From Stenotrophomonas maltophilia R551-3 (GTDB lineage Bacteria > Pseudomonadota > Gammaproteobacteria > Xanthomonadales > Xanthomonadaceae), in assembly GCF_000020665.1 (NCBI RefSeq), contig NC_011071.1, positions 3,090,501 through 3,154,500 on the forward strand: 64,000 bases of DNA, written 5' to 3'. Below the pieces are notes generated by a model, which made no database searches, had not been told where the DNA came from, and saw nothing but the letters and a program-made list of their open reading frames with translations. How positions within the stretch are numbered: position 1 is the first letter of the stretch; each line of letters opens with the position of its first letter. Below are positions 16,413 through 25,873 of this stretch, piece after piece. The position numbers were made by a program, and so were the translations under genes.

Positions 16413-16763
16413 TCAGGCCGCGCGCATCATGGTGCGATGATCGTCGTTGGCGGCCAACGGCAGCAGCGCGCGCAGGTCGGTGAGCCGATGCACGATGGTC
16501 AGCACCGTCCCCCCACCGTCATCCGCGCGCAGCCGGAAACACACCAGGCTGTGCAGATGCGGGGGCTGCGCATCGCGCAGGTGGAACCCCAGCTCCCGCC
16601 CCTCCTCGCACAGGCAAGGCTGCGGATCGGCAAGATCGGCCGCCGGCAACCAGCGCTCACGCAGCGCCGGATCGAACAGTGCGCGCCAGACCCGTTCCGA
16701 TGGCGCTGGCAGCCACTGCTCCATCACCAACGCGGGAGCCGCTTCGTGCAGAACATCGTCCAT
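16413..16763 (-). CDS. SRPBCC/AHSA1-like domain protein
   Basis: 116 residues. The N-terminus [20 protein letters not shown] is the hallmark of activator-of-Hsp90-like (START fold) proteins; the rest continues as short beta strands and a final helix. It is somewhat shorter than the usual 140-160 residues. Its start codon overlaps the ArsR stop by one base (TGATG), so the two are translationally coupled. ArsR plus SRPBCC pairs are common; ligand unknown. Confidence 0.82.
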   Translation of the reverse strand: MDDVLHEAAPALVMEQWLPAPSERVWRALFDPALRERWLPAADLADPQPCLCEEGRELGFHLRDAQPPHLHSLVCFRLRADDGGGTVLTIVHRLTDLRALLPLAANDDHRTMMRAA

Positions 16764-17074
16764 CAGTCCATCTCCTTCAGCAGATCCTGCAAGGCATCCA
16801 TCCGCGCGGGCCAGTAGGCCCGGTAGCGCTGCAGCCAGTTGCCGATGTGCGCCAGCCCGCGCGGATCGACCTCGTAGTGGACGAAGCGGCCCTGGCGCTG
16901 TTCGCTCACCAGCCCGGCATCGCGCAGCACCGCCAGGTGCTGGGACATCGCAGACTGACTGATCGCCATGCCCTCGCGCAGCGCGCTGGCATGCTGCCCG
17001 CCCCCGGCCAGCTTTTCGAAGATGTGGCGGCGGGTGGGGTCGGCCAGCGCCTTGAACAGAGCGTTCTCGATCAT
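16763..17074 (-). CDS. ArsR family transcriptional repressor
   Basis: 103 residues. The winged helix-turn-helix is clear: MIENALFKALADPTRRHIFEKL, then ISQSAMSQHLAVLRDAGLV and QGRFVHYEVD for the wing. No metal-binding CxC motif is present, so it belongs to the non-metal ArsR group commonly paired with SRPBCC proteins. I chose the ATG at 17074 because it opens the conserved helix and follows the operator; the frame continues to 17119 across that operator. Confidence 0.92.
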   Translation of the reverse strand: MIENALFKALADPTRRHIFEKLAGGGQHASALREGMAISQSAMSQHLAVLRDAGLVSEQRQGRFVHYEVDPRGLAHIGNWLQRYRAYWPARMDALQDLLKEMD

Positions 17075-17079
17075 GACCA

Positions 17080-17103
17080 ACACATTAGCAACTACTAATG
17101 TGT
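17080..17103 (-). promoter_or_regulatory. probable ArsR operator
   Basis: ACACATTAG and CTAATGTGT (17080-17088, 17095-17103) form a perfect 9-bp inverted repeat with a 6-bp spacer, ending 6 bp before the ArsR start codon. AT-rich in a GC-rich background. Confidence 0.75.
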
Positions 17104-17160
17104 AGTGCAACTCCCGCATCGGCTGTGCTGCAATGACGGCTCCCCGGCATGGAGCTGTGC

Positions 17161-17853
17161 ATGAAGACCCTTGGCCTGATCGGCGGCATGAGCTGGGAAA
17201 GCTCGGCTCAGTATTACCGGCTCATCAACGAGGACGTGCGGCAGCGCCTCGGTGGCGCACATTCGGCGCAGCTGCTGCTGTGGTCGGTGGACTTCGCCGA
17301 CATCAAGCAGCTGCAGCATGAAGGCGACTGGAATGCGCTGGGCGACCATATGGCCGACGCTGCACGGCGCCTGCAGGCCGGTGGCGCCGATCTGCTGTTG
17401 ATCTGCACCAACACCATGCACAAGCTGGCCGACCGCATCGAGGCGGTCTGCCCACTGCCGCTGCTGCATATCGCCGACCCCACCGCTCAGGCCATCGTGC
17501 AGTCGGGCATGCGCAGAGTGGGCCTGCTCGGCACCGCCTTCACCATGGAACAGGACTTCTACCGCGGCCGGCTGCAGGATCGCTTCGGCCTGGAGGTACT
17601 GGTCCCAGATGCCGATGATCGTCGCAGCGTGCACGACATCATCTACCAGGAACTGATCGCCGGCGTGGTCAGTGATCGCTCGCGACAGGTCTATGTCGAC
17701 GTGATCGCACGCCTGGTCGAACGCGGTGCCGAAGCGATCATCCTCGGCTGCACCGAGATCATGCTGCTGGTGCGCGACGAGGACAGCGCAGTGCCGCTGT
17801 TCGACACCACCACCCTGCATGCGCGGGCCGCGGTGGACGCGGCACTGGCCTGA
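17161..17853 (+). CDS. aspartate/glutamate racemase family protein
   Basis: 230 residues. Both catalytic cysteines of the PLP-independent racemases are present in context: LLLICTNTMHK near residue 81 and ILGCTEIMLL near 198. The start KTLGLIGGMSWESS is the usual N-terminal motif of the YgeA/aspartate racemase subgroup. It interconverts L and D forms of Asp or Glu; YgeA-type enzymes can have broader substrates. The ATG at 17161 is favoured over 17149 because the conserved region begins at once. Divergent from ArsR. Confidence 0.9.
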   Translation: MKTLGLIGGMSWESSAQYYRLINEDVRQRLGGAHSAQLLLWSVDFADIKQLQHEGDWNALGDHMADAARRLQAGGADLLLICTNTMHKLADRIEAVCPLPLLHIADPTAQAIVQSGMRRVGLLGTAFTMEQDFYRGRLQDRFGLEVLVPDADDRRSVHDIIYQELIAGVVSDRSRQVYVDVIARLVERGAEAIILGCTEIMLLVRDEDSAVPLFDTTTLHARAAVDAALA

Positions 17854-17877
17854 TCCTGCCTGCGATGCAGCGCGGAA

Positions 17878-18273
17878 TCAGTCCGCGCCCTGCACTTCCA
17901 GCGCGGTGATCAGCCACTCGACCACCGCCTGTGAATCGCACAGGAAGAAGATGGCATCGCCGGAGCGCGCCTCGGTAAGCAGGCGATAGACCGTGATCGC
18001 CACCGCTGACTGGTTGGCGATGAACACTTCCGGGCTGCGCGGCCCCTCGCTGTGGCCGGCAACCGCGTGCAGCGCCTTGCGTGCGGCCACGGTGGCAGCC
18101 GGGTCCGCGCTGCGGGTCAGTTCCGGCCCGCGCAGGCCCCAGGCAATGAACACATGCTTGCCCTTGAACGTGGTGTCCAGGACTCGCACCTCGGCGCCAC
18201 CTGCGTCGGCCGAGCGATGAATGACGGTACTGCTGATCAACGCAACCCCCTGTGGTCGTCGTGGTCCGCGCAT
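17878..18273 (-). CDS. hypothetical protein
   Basis: 131 residues from the ATG at 18273, which has GGAGG only 3 nt away, so the exact start is uncertain. The protein has alternating beta and alpha stretches (VFIAWGLRGPEL, EVFIANQSAVAITVYRLL, DAIFFLCDSQAVVEWLITALEV), suggesting a small alpha/beta fold. No signal peptide or membrane helix. I do not recognise a family. It is convergent to the racemase and divergent from the DUF3011 gene. Confidence 0.6.
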   Translation of the reverse strand: MRGPRRPQGVALISSTVIHRSADAGGAEVRVLDTTFKGKHVFIAWGLRGPELTRSADPAATVAARKALHAVAGHSEGPRSPEVFIANQSAVAITVYRLLTEARSGDAIFFLCDSQAVVEWLITALEVQGAD

Positions 18274-18443
18274 CGTCCTCCGCAGGTCGCCCGCACGCCA
18301 GTGACGACAGCCACAGGCTGTGCCGACAGGCGTGGGAGACATGTAAGAAGGTGTAACCCGATGCGATCGGATGTGCAGCGATGATACGGGATGTAAGCCC
18401 CTGCATGGGCTCGTGCGCACTACTAAATCCCCACTGAGCCATC

Positions 18444-18464
18444 GCCGGAACGATCCGTTCCGGC
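18444..18464. other. perfect dyad upstream of the second DUF3011 gene
   Basis: GCCGGAACG-ATC-CGTTCCGGC, 9-bp arms, 50 bp before the start codon and lacking a T run. It could be an operator or an mRNA leader hairpin. Confidence 0.5.
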
Positions 18465-18514
18465 AGCCCCGGGCTGGGCCATTCTTGCCGCCCGTTCCCC
18501 ACCCGAGGCTCCCC

Positions 18515-19024
18515 ATGACCCATCGCCTGCTGCTGCCGATCGCCGGCACCGCCCTTGCCCTGTTGTTGGCCGCTACTGCCGTGGCCGCCCAGGACTACGA
18601 CGCCGATCACATTCCCGTGCTGCGCTGCGAATCCCAGTTCAACAAGACCCAGCAGTGCCCGATCGAGGGCCGCGTGCGCCTGGCAAAGCAGCTCTCGGTC
18701 ACCCGCTGCGTCGAGGACAGGAACTGGGGCCAGAGCCGTCGCATGCTGTGGGTGACCGACGGCTGCCGCGCCGAGTTCGTCGCCGACGGCTATGGGCGCG
18801 GACGCTGGCCGGGCCGCGGCCGGAACCGTGACGATGATGGCGAGCGCCTGGTCTGCGAGTCCTACGAAAAGAAGGACAAGGAATGCCGTATCCGTGTGCG
18901 CCACGAGGTGCGCCTGGTCAAGCAGAAGTCGGTGACGGCCTGCATCGAGGACCGCAACTGGGGCTGGGACCGCCGCGGTGTGTGGGTCAGCGACGGCTGC
19001 CGGGCCGAGTTCCGGGTGTATTGA
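18515..19024 (+). CDS. DUF3011 secreted protein, second paralog
   Basis: 169 residues with a signal peptide ending near AVAAQ. Two DUF3011 repeats like those of the 11907 gene: VLRCESQFNKTQQCPIEG...CVEDRNWGQSR...TDGCRAEF and LVCESYEKKDKEC...CIEDRNWGWDR...SDGCRAEF, each with four cysteines. The linker is Arg/Gly-rich (GRGRWPGRGRNRDDD) instead of Asn/Gly-rich. GAGG lies 9 nt upstream. Exported, role unknown. Confidence 0.88.
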   Translation: MTHRLLLPIAGTALALLLAATAVAAQDYDADHIPVLRCESQFNKTQQCPIEGRVRLAKQLSVTRCVEDRNWGQSRRMLWVTDGCRAEFVADGYGRGRWPGRGRNRDDDGERLVCESYEKKDKECRIRVRHEVRLVKQKSVTACIEDRNWGWDRRGVWVSDGCRAEFRVY

Positions 19025-19110
19025 CTGCCGAGCACGCGCTGGCTGCAACGAGTAGGCGTGCGTGCAAGGCGGAGCCGATAGACTATGGCCCGCATGGCAG
19101 GGAGCACGAC

Positions 19111-19464
19111 ATGGAACGATGGTATCTGGCGACGCTGCTGGCGTTGATCCTGCATCAGATCGACGCTGCGTTCTGGCAGGAATGGGCCATGTTCCATGTC
19201 CCCGGTGGCATCCAGGGCTTCCTGCTGTTCAACCTGTTCGCTGTCGGCGCTGTGCTTTGGGGTTATCGCCAGATCCTGCTGGGCACATCCACGGCACGCG
19301 GCTATGCACTGGTGTGTGGCGCGCTCGGCATTGGCACGGCACTGGTCCATCTGGCGTTTGCCCTGCTCGGCCGCAATGAATTCGATCTGCCGCTGTCGAT
19401 CGCCATACTGCTCGCCTGCTTTATGTCGGGTGGCGGCCTGTTGCTGAAGCTGCGCCCGCGATGA
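19111..19464 (+). CDS. four-helix small membrane protein (DUF6713-like)
   Basis: 117 residues, nearly all membrane: four hydrophobic segments are visible (ATLLALILHQIDAAFW, GFLLFNLFAVGAVLWGY, ALVCGALGIGTALVHLAFALL, LSIAILLACFMSGGGLLL). Conserved polar residues such as HQIDAAFWQEW and HLAF could line a site. GGGAG precedes the ATG. Its stop overlaps the next gene by 4 bp (ATGA), so it is coupled to the GNAT enzyme. Family assignment is tentative. Confidence 0.78.
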   Translation: MERWYLATLLALILHQIDAAFWQEWAMFHVPGGIQGFLLFNLFAVGAVLWGYRQILLGTSTARGYALVCGALGIGTALVHLAFALLGRNEFDLPLSIAILLACFMSGGGLLLKLRPR

Positions 19465-19901
19465 ACCGGACTTCCCACTTCCCACACCTGCGTGACGGCA
19501 GCATCCAGGACGCCAATGCCTTGATCGCGCTCGACAGCGTGGCGGCCATCGATCCAGGCCGGGCCCTGCAGATCGGCGACTGGCTGGCACGCGGCGGCGT
19601 GCAGGTTGCCGAGCAGAACGGCAGGGCCGTCGGCTACCTGGTCATTCATCACCACTTCTTCGGCGAAGCCTTCATCGAAATGCTGATGGTGGCGCACGCA
19701 CAGCGCGGCCAAGGCATCGGTACCGCACTGCTGCGCCAGGCCATCGCACTGCATGGCCGGCGCAAACTGTTCACCTCGACCAATGCCTCCAACATCGGCA
19801 TGCAGCGCCTGCTGGATGCCAGTGGCTTCATCGACAGCGGCATCGTGCACGGATTGGACGAAGGCGACCCGGAACTGATCTATCGCTTCGCAGGCGCATG
19901 A
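19461..19901 (+). CDS. GNAT family N-acetyltransferase
   Basis: 146 residues. The acetyl-CoA pyrophosphate-binding motif A is MLMVAHAQRGQGIGTALLRQAI (R/Q-x-x-G-x-G/A). The following TSTNASNIGMQRLLDASGF is the usual motif B region. The acceptor cannot be predicted. Translationally coupled to the membrane protein upstream. Confidence 0.88.
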   Translation: MNRTSHFPHLRDGSIQDANALIALDSVAAIDPGRALQIGDWLARGGVQVAEQNGRAVGYLVIHHHFFGEAFIEMLMVAHAQRGQGIGTALLRQAIALHGRRKLFTSTNASNIGMQRLLDASGFIDSGIVHGLDEGDPELIYRFAGA

Positions 19902-19921
19902 GCCGGACACATCGCACGCAC

Positions 19922-19951
19922 AAAAAAGCCCACGCATCGCTGCGCAGGCTT
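19922..19951 (-). terminator. terminator of tRNA-Pro
   Basis: On the minus strand a stem AAGCC...GGCTT with inner TGCG/CGCA ends in a T run (A run at 19922-19927), 16 bp past the tRNA 3-prime end. Confidence 0.75.
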
Positions 19952-19966
19952 CTTGATTCATCACAG

Positions 19967-20043
19967 TGGTCGGGACGGCCGGATTCGAACCGACGACCCT
20001 CTGCCCCCCAGGCAGATGCGCTACCAGGCTGCGCTACGCCCCG
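19967..20043 (-). tRNA. tRNA-Pro(GGG)
   Basis: 77-nt cloverleaf with encoded CCA. Acceptor CGGGGCG pairs with CGTCCCG; anticodon stem TCTGC/GCAGA encloses CTGGGGG, anticodon GGG. It lies at the end of the ihfA-merR operon, an arrangement also seen in other Gammaproteobacteria. Confidence 0.95.
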
Positions 20044-20111
20044 ACTGATGCTGCGATGTGCCCGCCAGTGCGGCGGGCCGTGAAGTATAGCGGATTACAA
20101 GGGAAATGGGG

Positions 20112-20468
20112 TCAGCGACGCAGCAACTGCAGCACTTCTTCCAGCTCCATGCGCACCTGCTTGATGATCTGGTTGCTCAGCGCCGATTCCTCGCGGGCAT
20201 CGGGGCCATCCAGACGCAGGCGTGCACCACCGATGGTGTAGCCCTGTTCGTACAGCAGGCTGCGGATCTGCCGCACCATCAGCACGTCGTGGCGCTGGTA
20301 GTAGCGGCGGTTGCCTCGGCGCTTGGCCGGCTCAAGGCTGGGAAACTCGGTTTCCCAGTAGCGCAGGACGTGCGGCTTGACGTCGCACAGCTCGCTGACC
20401 TCACCGATGGTGAAGTAGCGCTTGGCCGGGATCGGCGGTAGTTCGCGGTTACTGCCCGGATCCAGCAT
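20112..20468 (-). CDS. MerR family transcriptional regulator
   Basis: 118 residues. The MerR DNA-binding domain is clear: [29 protein letters not shown], then [19 protein letters not shown], with a short helical tail. It belongs to the short group with no effector domain, in which the gene follows ihfA in many Proteobacteria. Its start lies inside the ihfA frame (20-bp overlap), so expression is probably coupled. Target genes unknown. Confidence 0.92.
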   Translation of the reverse strand: MLDPGSNRELPPIPAKRYFTIGEVSELCDVKPHVLRYWETEFPSLEPAKRRGNRRYYQRHDVLMVRQIRSLLYEQGYTIGGARLRLDGPDAREESALSNQIIKQVRMELEEVLQLLRR

Positions 20469-20748
20469 AAGCTTCCACCCTCTCCTTGAGCTTCTGGCCC
20501 GGACGGAAGGTGACCACCGTACGGGCGGAAATCGGAATTTCCTCGCCGGTCTTGGGGTTGCGACCCGGGCGCTGGTTCTTGCGCCGCAGATCGAAATTGC
20601 CGAAGCCCGACAGCTTCACCTGACGTCCCTGTTCCAATGCTTCACGCAGCACATCGAAAAACGCGTCGACGAATTCCTTGGCTTCCCGCTTGTTCAGACC
20701 GACTTCGTCGAACAGCTTTTCCGCCATCTCCGCCTTGGTCAATGCCAT
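20449..20748 (-). CDS. ihfA: integration host factor subunit alpha
   Basis: 99 residues. IHF-alpha pairs with IHF-beta to bend DNA at specific sites in recombination, replication and transcription. Visible hallmarks are the N-terminal [25 protein letters not shown], and the minor-groove arm [18 protein letters not shown] with its intercalating Pro. It follows pheT by 27 bp, the same gene order as in E. coli. Confidence 0.97.
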   Translation of the reverse strand: MALTKAEMAEKLFDEVGLNKREAKEFVDAFFDVLREALEQGRQVKLSGFGNFDLRRKNQRPGRNPKTGEEIPISARTVVTFRPGQKLKERVEAYAGSGQ

Positions 20749-20775
20749 TGCCTGCTACCCCCGAGTGCTGCCCGC

Positions 20776-23157
20776 TCAGCCGCGGATCCGGGCGTGGTGT
20801 TCACGCTCGATGGCAGTGACCGCCTCGGCCACTACCGCATCCACGTCGCGGTCCGTCAGAGTGCGCGACTTGTCCTGCAAAATCAAGCCCATAGCGAGAC
20901 TCTTGAATCCCGGCTCGACGCCCTGCCCGACATAGCGGTCGAACAGGTTCAGGTCGCGCAGCAGTGGACCGGCAGCCTGGCGGACAGTCGCCGCCAGCTC
21001 GGCCCAGGCCACCTGCTCAGGCACCAGGAACGCCAGGTCGCGGCGCACTGCGGGGAAGCGCGACAGCTCGCCGGCACGCGGCAGGCGGCGGGCGGACAGC
21101 GGCTCCAGGTCCAGTTCAAAGGCATAGACGTCGGCTTCGATGTCCATCGCCTTGGCCAGGCGCGGGTGGATCTGGCCGATCCAGCCGATCGCCACGCCGT
21201 CGCGGAACACCTCGGCCGAACGCGCCGGGTGACCGTAGGCACGGTCCGAGGGGCGGAACTCCAGGACCGCGCCACTGGCGGCGGCCAGCGATTCCAGGTC
21301 GCCCTTCAGGTCATGGAAATCGACCTTGCGGGTCGGCAGGCCCCACTGCACCGCCTGCGCTTCACCGCAGACCGCAGCGGCCACGCGCGGGGTTTCCAGC
21401 GGTGCCGGCTGGCCATCACCAACCTGCTGGGCGAACACGCGGCCGATCTCGAACAGGCGCACGCGACCCAGCTGGCGGGCGGCGTTGCGACCGAGCGTGG
21501 CGACCAGGCCCGGCAGCAGCGACGGACGCATCACTGCCAGTTCGGCCGACAGCGGGTTGGCCAGCGGCACCAGGCTGTCGCGCAGCCGCCACTGGGTCAG
21601 CAGCGCATCGTCGACGAAGGCGAAGTTGACGGTTTCCTGCTGATCACGGGCGATCAGCTGACGACGCACGCTCAGCGCGTCCAGCTGGGTCTCGCTCGGC
21701 ATCGCCACGCGCGAGGCACCGCCCGGCAGCGTGGTCGGGATCTGCTCGTAACCGTGGATGCGCGCCAGTTCTTCGATCAGGTCTTCCTCGATGGCGATGT
21801 CGAAACGGCGGCTCGGCGCGGCCACCTGCCAGCCATCGGCCGTCGCGCTCACGTCCATGCCCAGCGCACGCAGGATGCGCTCGACCTCAGCGTCTTCGAT
21901 GGTGATGCCGAGCACGCGGGTGATGCGGGCGCGACGCAGCATGATCGTCGCCGGCTTCGGCAGGTCGTCGGCGCGCACGGCTTCGGTGACCGGCGCCGGG
22001 GTACCGCCGGCAAGGTCCAGCACCAGGCGGGTGGCGTATTCGATGGCGGTGCGCGGCAGTGCCGGGTCGACACCGCGCTCGAAGCGGTGGCCGGCATCGG
22101 TGTGCAGGCCCAGCTTGCGGCCACGGCCCATGATCGCGGCCGGCGCGAAGTGCGCGGCCTCCAGGAACACGGCGGTGGTGGTATCGGTGACTCGGGTATC
22201 GAAGCCGCCCATCAGGCCGGCCAGACCGACCGCACGATCGGCGTCGGTGACCACCAGGAAGCTGTCGTCCAGCGCGGCATCGCGGCCGTCCAGCAGCTTC
22301 AGGCTTTCACCTGCGCGCGAACGGCGCACGGCAATGCTGCCCTGCAGGGTGCCCAGGTCATAGGCGTGCATCGGCTGGCCCAGCTCCAGCATCACGTACT
22401 GGGTGATGTCGACCAGCAGCGAGACCGGGCGCACGCCACTGCGGCGCAGGCGCTCGGCCATCCACAGCGGCGTCCTGGCGGCGGCGTTGACGCCTTCGAT
22501 GACACGACCAAGGTAGCGCGGCGCCTCGGCGCCGGCATCGAGCTGGATGGCCAGCTCATGGCTGCCGACGGCGGGAATCGCCTCGGCGGTGAAATCCAGC
22601 ACGTCGCTGCGGGTGGCCGCGGCGACGTCGTAGGCGATACCGCGCAGGCTGAAGCAGTCGGCGCGGTTCGGGGTCAGCTTGATCTCGATGCTGGCGTCCG
22701 GCAGGCCCAGGTACTCGACCAGGGTCTGGCCGACCGGGGCGTCGTCCGGCAGTTCCAGCAGGCCGGAGGCATCGTTGTCCAGGCCCAGCTCCTTGGCCGA
22801 GCACAGCATGCCGTTGGACTCGACGCCGCGCAGCTTGGCCGGCTTGATCTTCAGCTCACCGATCTGCGCACCGACCATTGCCAGCGGCGCAACCAGGCCC
22901 GGGCGCGCATTCGGCGCACCGCAGACGATCTGCAGCAGCTCACCCTGCCCGGCATCGACCCTGCACACCTGCAGGCGGTCGGCTTCCGGATGGCGTACGG
23001 CTTCGACGATGCGTGCCACGACCACGTGCTCGAGGCCCTCGCCCAGCGCGGTCACTTCTTCCACTTCCAGGCCGATGGCGGTCAGCACCGCGCTCAGTTC
23101 TTCGCGCGATGCAGTGGTCGGGACGTGGCTGCGCAGCCAGTTTTCGGAGAATTTCAT
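20776..23157 (-). CDS. pheT: phenylalanyl-tRNA synthetase beta subunit
   Basis: 793 residues, full length. The order of domains is as in E. coli PheT: an N-terminal EMAP-type tRNA-binding domain, B3/B4 editing domain (near DAGHRFERGVDP), B5 domain, catalytic-like core and C-terminal anticodon-binding FDX-ACB domain (FPAVRRDLAFLV). With PheS it forms the alpha2-beta2 enzyme that charges tRNA-Phe and edits mischarged Tyr. The start MKFSENWLRSHV at 23157 is the family start. Part of the thrS-infC-rpmI-rplT-pheS-pheT-ihfA run. Confidence 0.97.
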   Translation of the reverse strand: MKFSENWLRSHVPTTASREELSAVLTAIGLEVEEVTALGEGLEHVVVARIVEAVRHPEADRLQVCRVDAGQGELLQIVCGAPNARPGLVAPLAMVGAQIGELKIKPAKLRGVESNGMLCSAKELGLDNDASGLLELPDDAPVGQTLVEYLGLPDASIEIKLTPNRADCFSLRGIAYDVAAATRSDVLDFTAEAIPAVGSHELAIQLDAGAEAPRYLGRVIEGVNAAARTPLWMAERLRRSGVRPVSLLVDITQYVMLELGQPMHAYDLGTLQGSIAVRRSRAGESLKLLDGRDAALDDSFLVVTDADRAVGLAGLMGGFDTRVTDTTTAVFLEAAHFAPAAIMGRGRKLGLHTDAGHRFERGVDPALPRTAIEYATRLVLDLAGGTPAPVTEAVRADDLPKPATIMLRRARITRVLGITIEDAEVERILRALGMDVSATADGWQVAAPSRRFDIAIEEDLIEELARIHGYEQIPTTLPGGASRVAMPSETQLDALSVRRQLIARDQQETVNFAFVDDALLTQWRLRDSLVPLANPLSAELAVMRPSLLPGLVATLGRNAARQLGRVRLFEIGRVFAQQVGDGQPAPLETPRVAAAVCGEAQAVQWGLPTRKVDFHDLKGDLESLAAASGAVLEFRPSDRAYGHPARSAEVFRDGVAIGWIGQIHPRLAKAMDIEADVYAFELDLEPLSARRLPRAGELSRFPAVRRDLAFLVPEQVAWAELAATVRQAAGPLLRDLNLFDRYVGQGVEPGFKSLAMGLILQDKSRTLTDRDVDAVVAEAVTAIEREHHARIRG

Positions 23158-23209
23158 GGTGTCACCCTGGTGGGCCCGGCGCATGCGCCTGGGCCTGCGT
23201 TGTTGAGTC

Positions 23210-23232
23210 CGCCGGGCATGGCCCGGCGCTAC
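23210..23232 (-). repeat. SMAG-type repeat between pheS and pheT
   Basis: On the minus strand GTAG then CGCCGGGCC-AT-GCCCGGCG. It sits inside the operon in the 83-bp pheS-pheT spacer. Confidence 0.8.
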
Positions 23233-23240
23233 CTGGTGGT

Positions 23241-24428
<1,188 letters not shown>

Positions 24429-24788
24429 TTATGCCGCCAGCGCGCCCTTGGCCTTTTCGGCCAGTGCGGTAAAGCCGGCTGCGTCGTGCACGGCGATGTC
24501 AGCCAGGACCTTGCGATCCAGGGTGATGCCGGCCTTCAGCAGACCGTTCATGAAGCGGCTGTAGCTCAGACCATTGATGCGGGCAGCCGCATTGATGCGG
24601 GTGATCCACAGCGAACGGAAGTTGCGCTTCTTCTGCTTACGGCCGATGTAGGCGTACTGCTGTGCCTTGATGACCGCCTGCTTGGCAACGCGGAAGACCT
24701 TGCGACGGGCGTTGTAATAGCCCTTGGCGAGATCCAGAATTTTCTTGTGGCGGCGACGCGCCTGTACGCCACGCTTAACTCGTGCCAT
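24429..24788 (-). CDS. rplT: 50S ribosomal protein L20
   Basis: 119 residues, the normal length. [20 protein letters not shown] is the conserved basic start, and the central helix is Lys/Arg-rich as in all L20. It binds 23S rRNA early in 50S assembly and in some bacteria autoregulates this operon. It follows rpmI by 11 bp. Confidence 0.98.
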   Translation of the reverse strand: MARVKRGVQARRRHKKILDLAKGYYNARRKVFRVAKQAVIKAQQYAYIGRKQKKRNFRSLWITRINAAARINGLSYSRFMNGLLKAGITLDRKVLADIAVHDAAGFTALAEKAKGALAA

Positions 24789-24799
24789 TTTTCAGTTCC

Positions 24800-24997
24800 T
24801 CAGAGGTAAGGGAGCATGCGGTCCAGACGGCCGGCGTCTTCTGCACGGACATGGCCCGTCTGACGCAGATTACGCTTACGCTTGGTCGCTTTCTTCGTGA
24901 GGATGTGGCTACGGTTGGCGTGGCCGCACTTGTACTTGCCCGAGGCGGTCTTGCGGAAACGCTTGGCCGCTGCCCGGTTGGTCTTGATCTTGGGCAT
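24800..24997 (-). CDS. rpmI: 50S ribosomal protein L35
   Basis: 65 residues beginning [20 protein letters not shown], the unmistakable L35 start. The protein is strongly basic. The open frame extends upstream to 25117 but the family start is at 24997. Co-transcribed with rplT. Confidence 0.98.
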   Translation of the reverse strand: MPKIKTNRAAAKRFRKTASGKYKCGHANRSHILTKKATKRKRNLRQTGHVRAEDAGRLDRMLPYL

Positions 24998-25208
24998 TGC
25001 AATGTCCTTGATGGGATATGACCCTGGTTTCTGACTGATCTGGCGGCGGCCTGGGCCGCTCTTTCCATCCTGCCATGATCGGCGTACGACCCGTCCTGGG
25101 TGGGTCGAGCCGGGCATGATACAGGCAAATCGGGACCATCACCAGCCCCTGCTGCCCTTTTCACGCCCGTCTTCACATCGCCGGCGGCCGTGCCGCCCGC
25201 ACAAAGGC

Positions 25209-25232
25209 AAAAGGACGCCAGCGGCGTCCTTT
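25209..25232 (-). terminator. terminator-like hairpin between infC and rpmI
   Basis: Minus strand AAAGGACGCC-GCT-GGCGTCCTTTT, arms of 7 GC-rich pairs plus A-T ends and a T tract. It lies in a 284-bp spacer (24998-25281) otherwise without a gene, and could reduce read-through or act as an attenuator. Confidence 0.75.
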
Positions 25233-25281
25233 CACCTTTCCATTCAGCCGCCAGGCGCCCCGGAAGGCAGCCCGTCAGGCC

Positions 25282-25809
25282 TCAGGTCTTCTTCTTCGGC
25301 GCGATCATCATCACCATCTGACGCCCTTCCAGGCGCGGACGGGATTCAATGACGATGTCCTCGCCCAGATCGGTCTCGATCCGGTTGGCCATTTCGCGAC
25401 CCAGTTCCTGGTGGCTCATTTCACGGCCACGGAAACGGATGTTGACCTTGATCTTGTCGCCTTCTTCAAGGAAACCGCGCATCTTGCGCAGCTTGATCTG
25501 GTAGTCGCCCTCGTCCGTGACCGGACGGAACTTCACTTCCTTGATCTCGACCTGCTTGGTCTTCTTCTTGGCCTCGCTGGCCTTCTTCTGCGCTTCGAAC
25601 TTGAACTTGCCGAAGTCCATGATCTTGCAGACCGGCGGGTCGGCCTGCGGCTGGATCTCGACCAGGTCCAGGCCTTCATCTTCGGCCATGGACAACGCTT
25701 CGTCACGCGTCAACACGCCGATCATTTCTCCGTCGCTGCCGATCACGCGGACGCGCGGCACACGGATTTCCTGATTCTTGCGGTTCTGTTTGTTGTCAGG
25801 GGTACTGAT
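25282..25809 (-). CDS. infC: translation initiation factor IF-3
   Basis: 175 residues. IF-3 checks start-codon pairing in the P site and keeps subunits apart. The N-terminal IF3-N motif is [17 protein letters not shown] and the C domain includes [19 protein letters not shown] and [15 protein letters not shown]. There is no ATG or GTG at the family start: the best start is ATC (25807-25809), encoding the first residue of [13 protein letters not shown], with GGGAG 8 nt upstream. E. coli infC uses AUU for autoregulation by IF-3, and AUC would serve likewise. An in-frame ATG at 25851 exists upstream but lacks a suitable site. Confidence 0.95.
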   Translation of the reverse strand: MSTPDNKQNRKNQEIRVPRVRVIGSDGEMIGVLTRDEALSMAEDEGLDLVEIQPQADPPVCKIMDFGKFKFEAQKKASEAKKKTKQVEIKEVKFRPVTDEGDYQIKLRKMRGFLEEGDKIKVNIRFRGREMSHQELGREMANRIETDLGEDIVIESRPRLEGRQMVMMIAPKKKT

Positions 25810-25873
25810 ATTGCGATCTCCCAAGGGTGTCGAACCCGGCCCGGGCGCCAATGCGCACGGGCCGGACCTTTGC

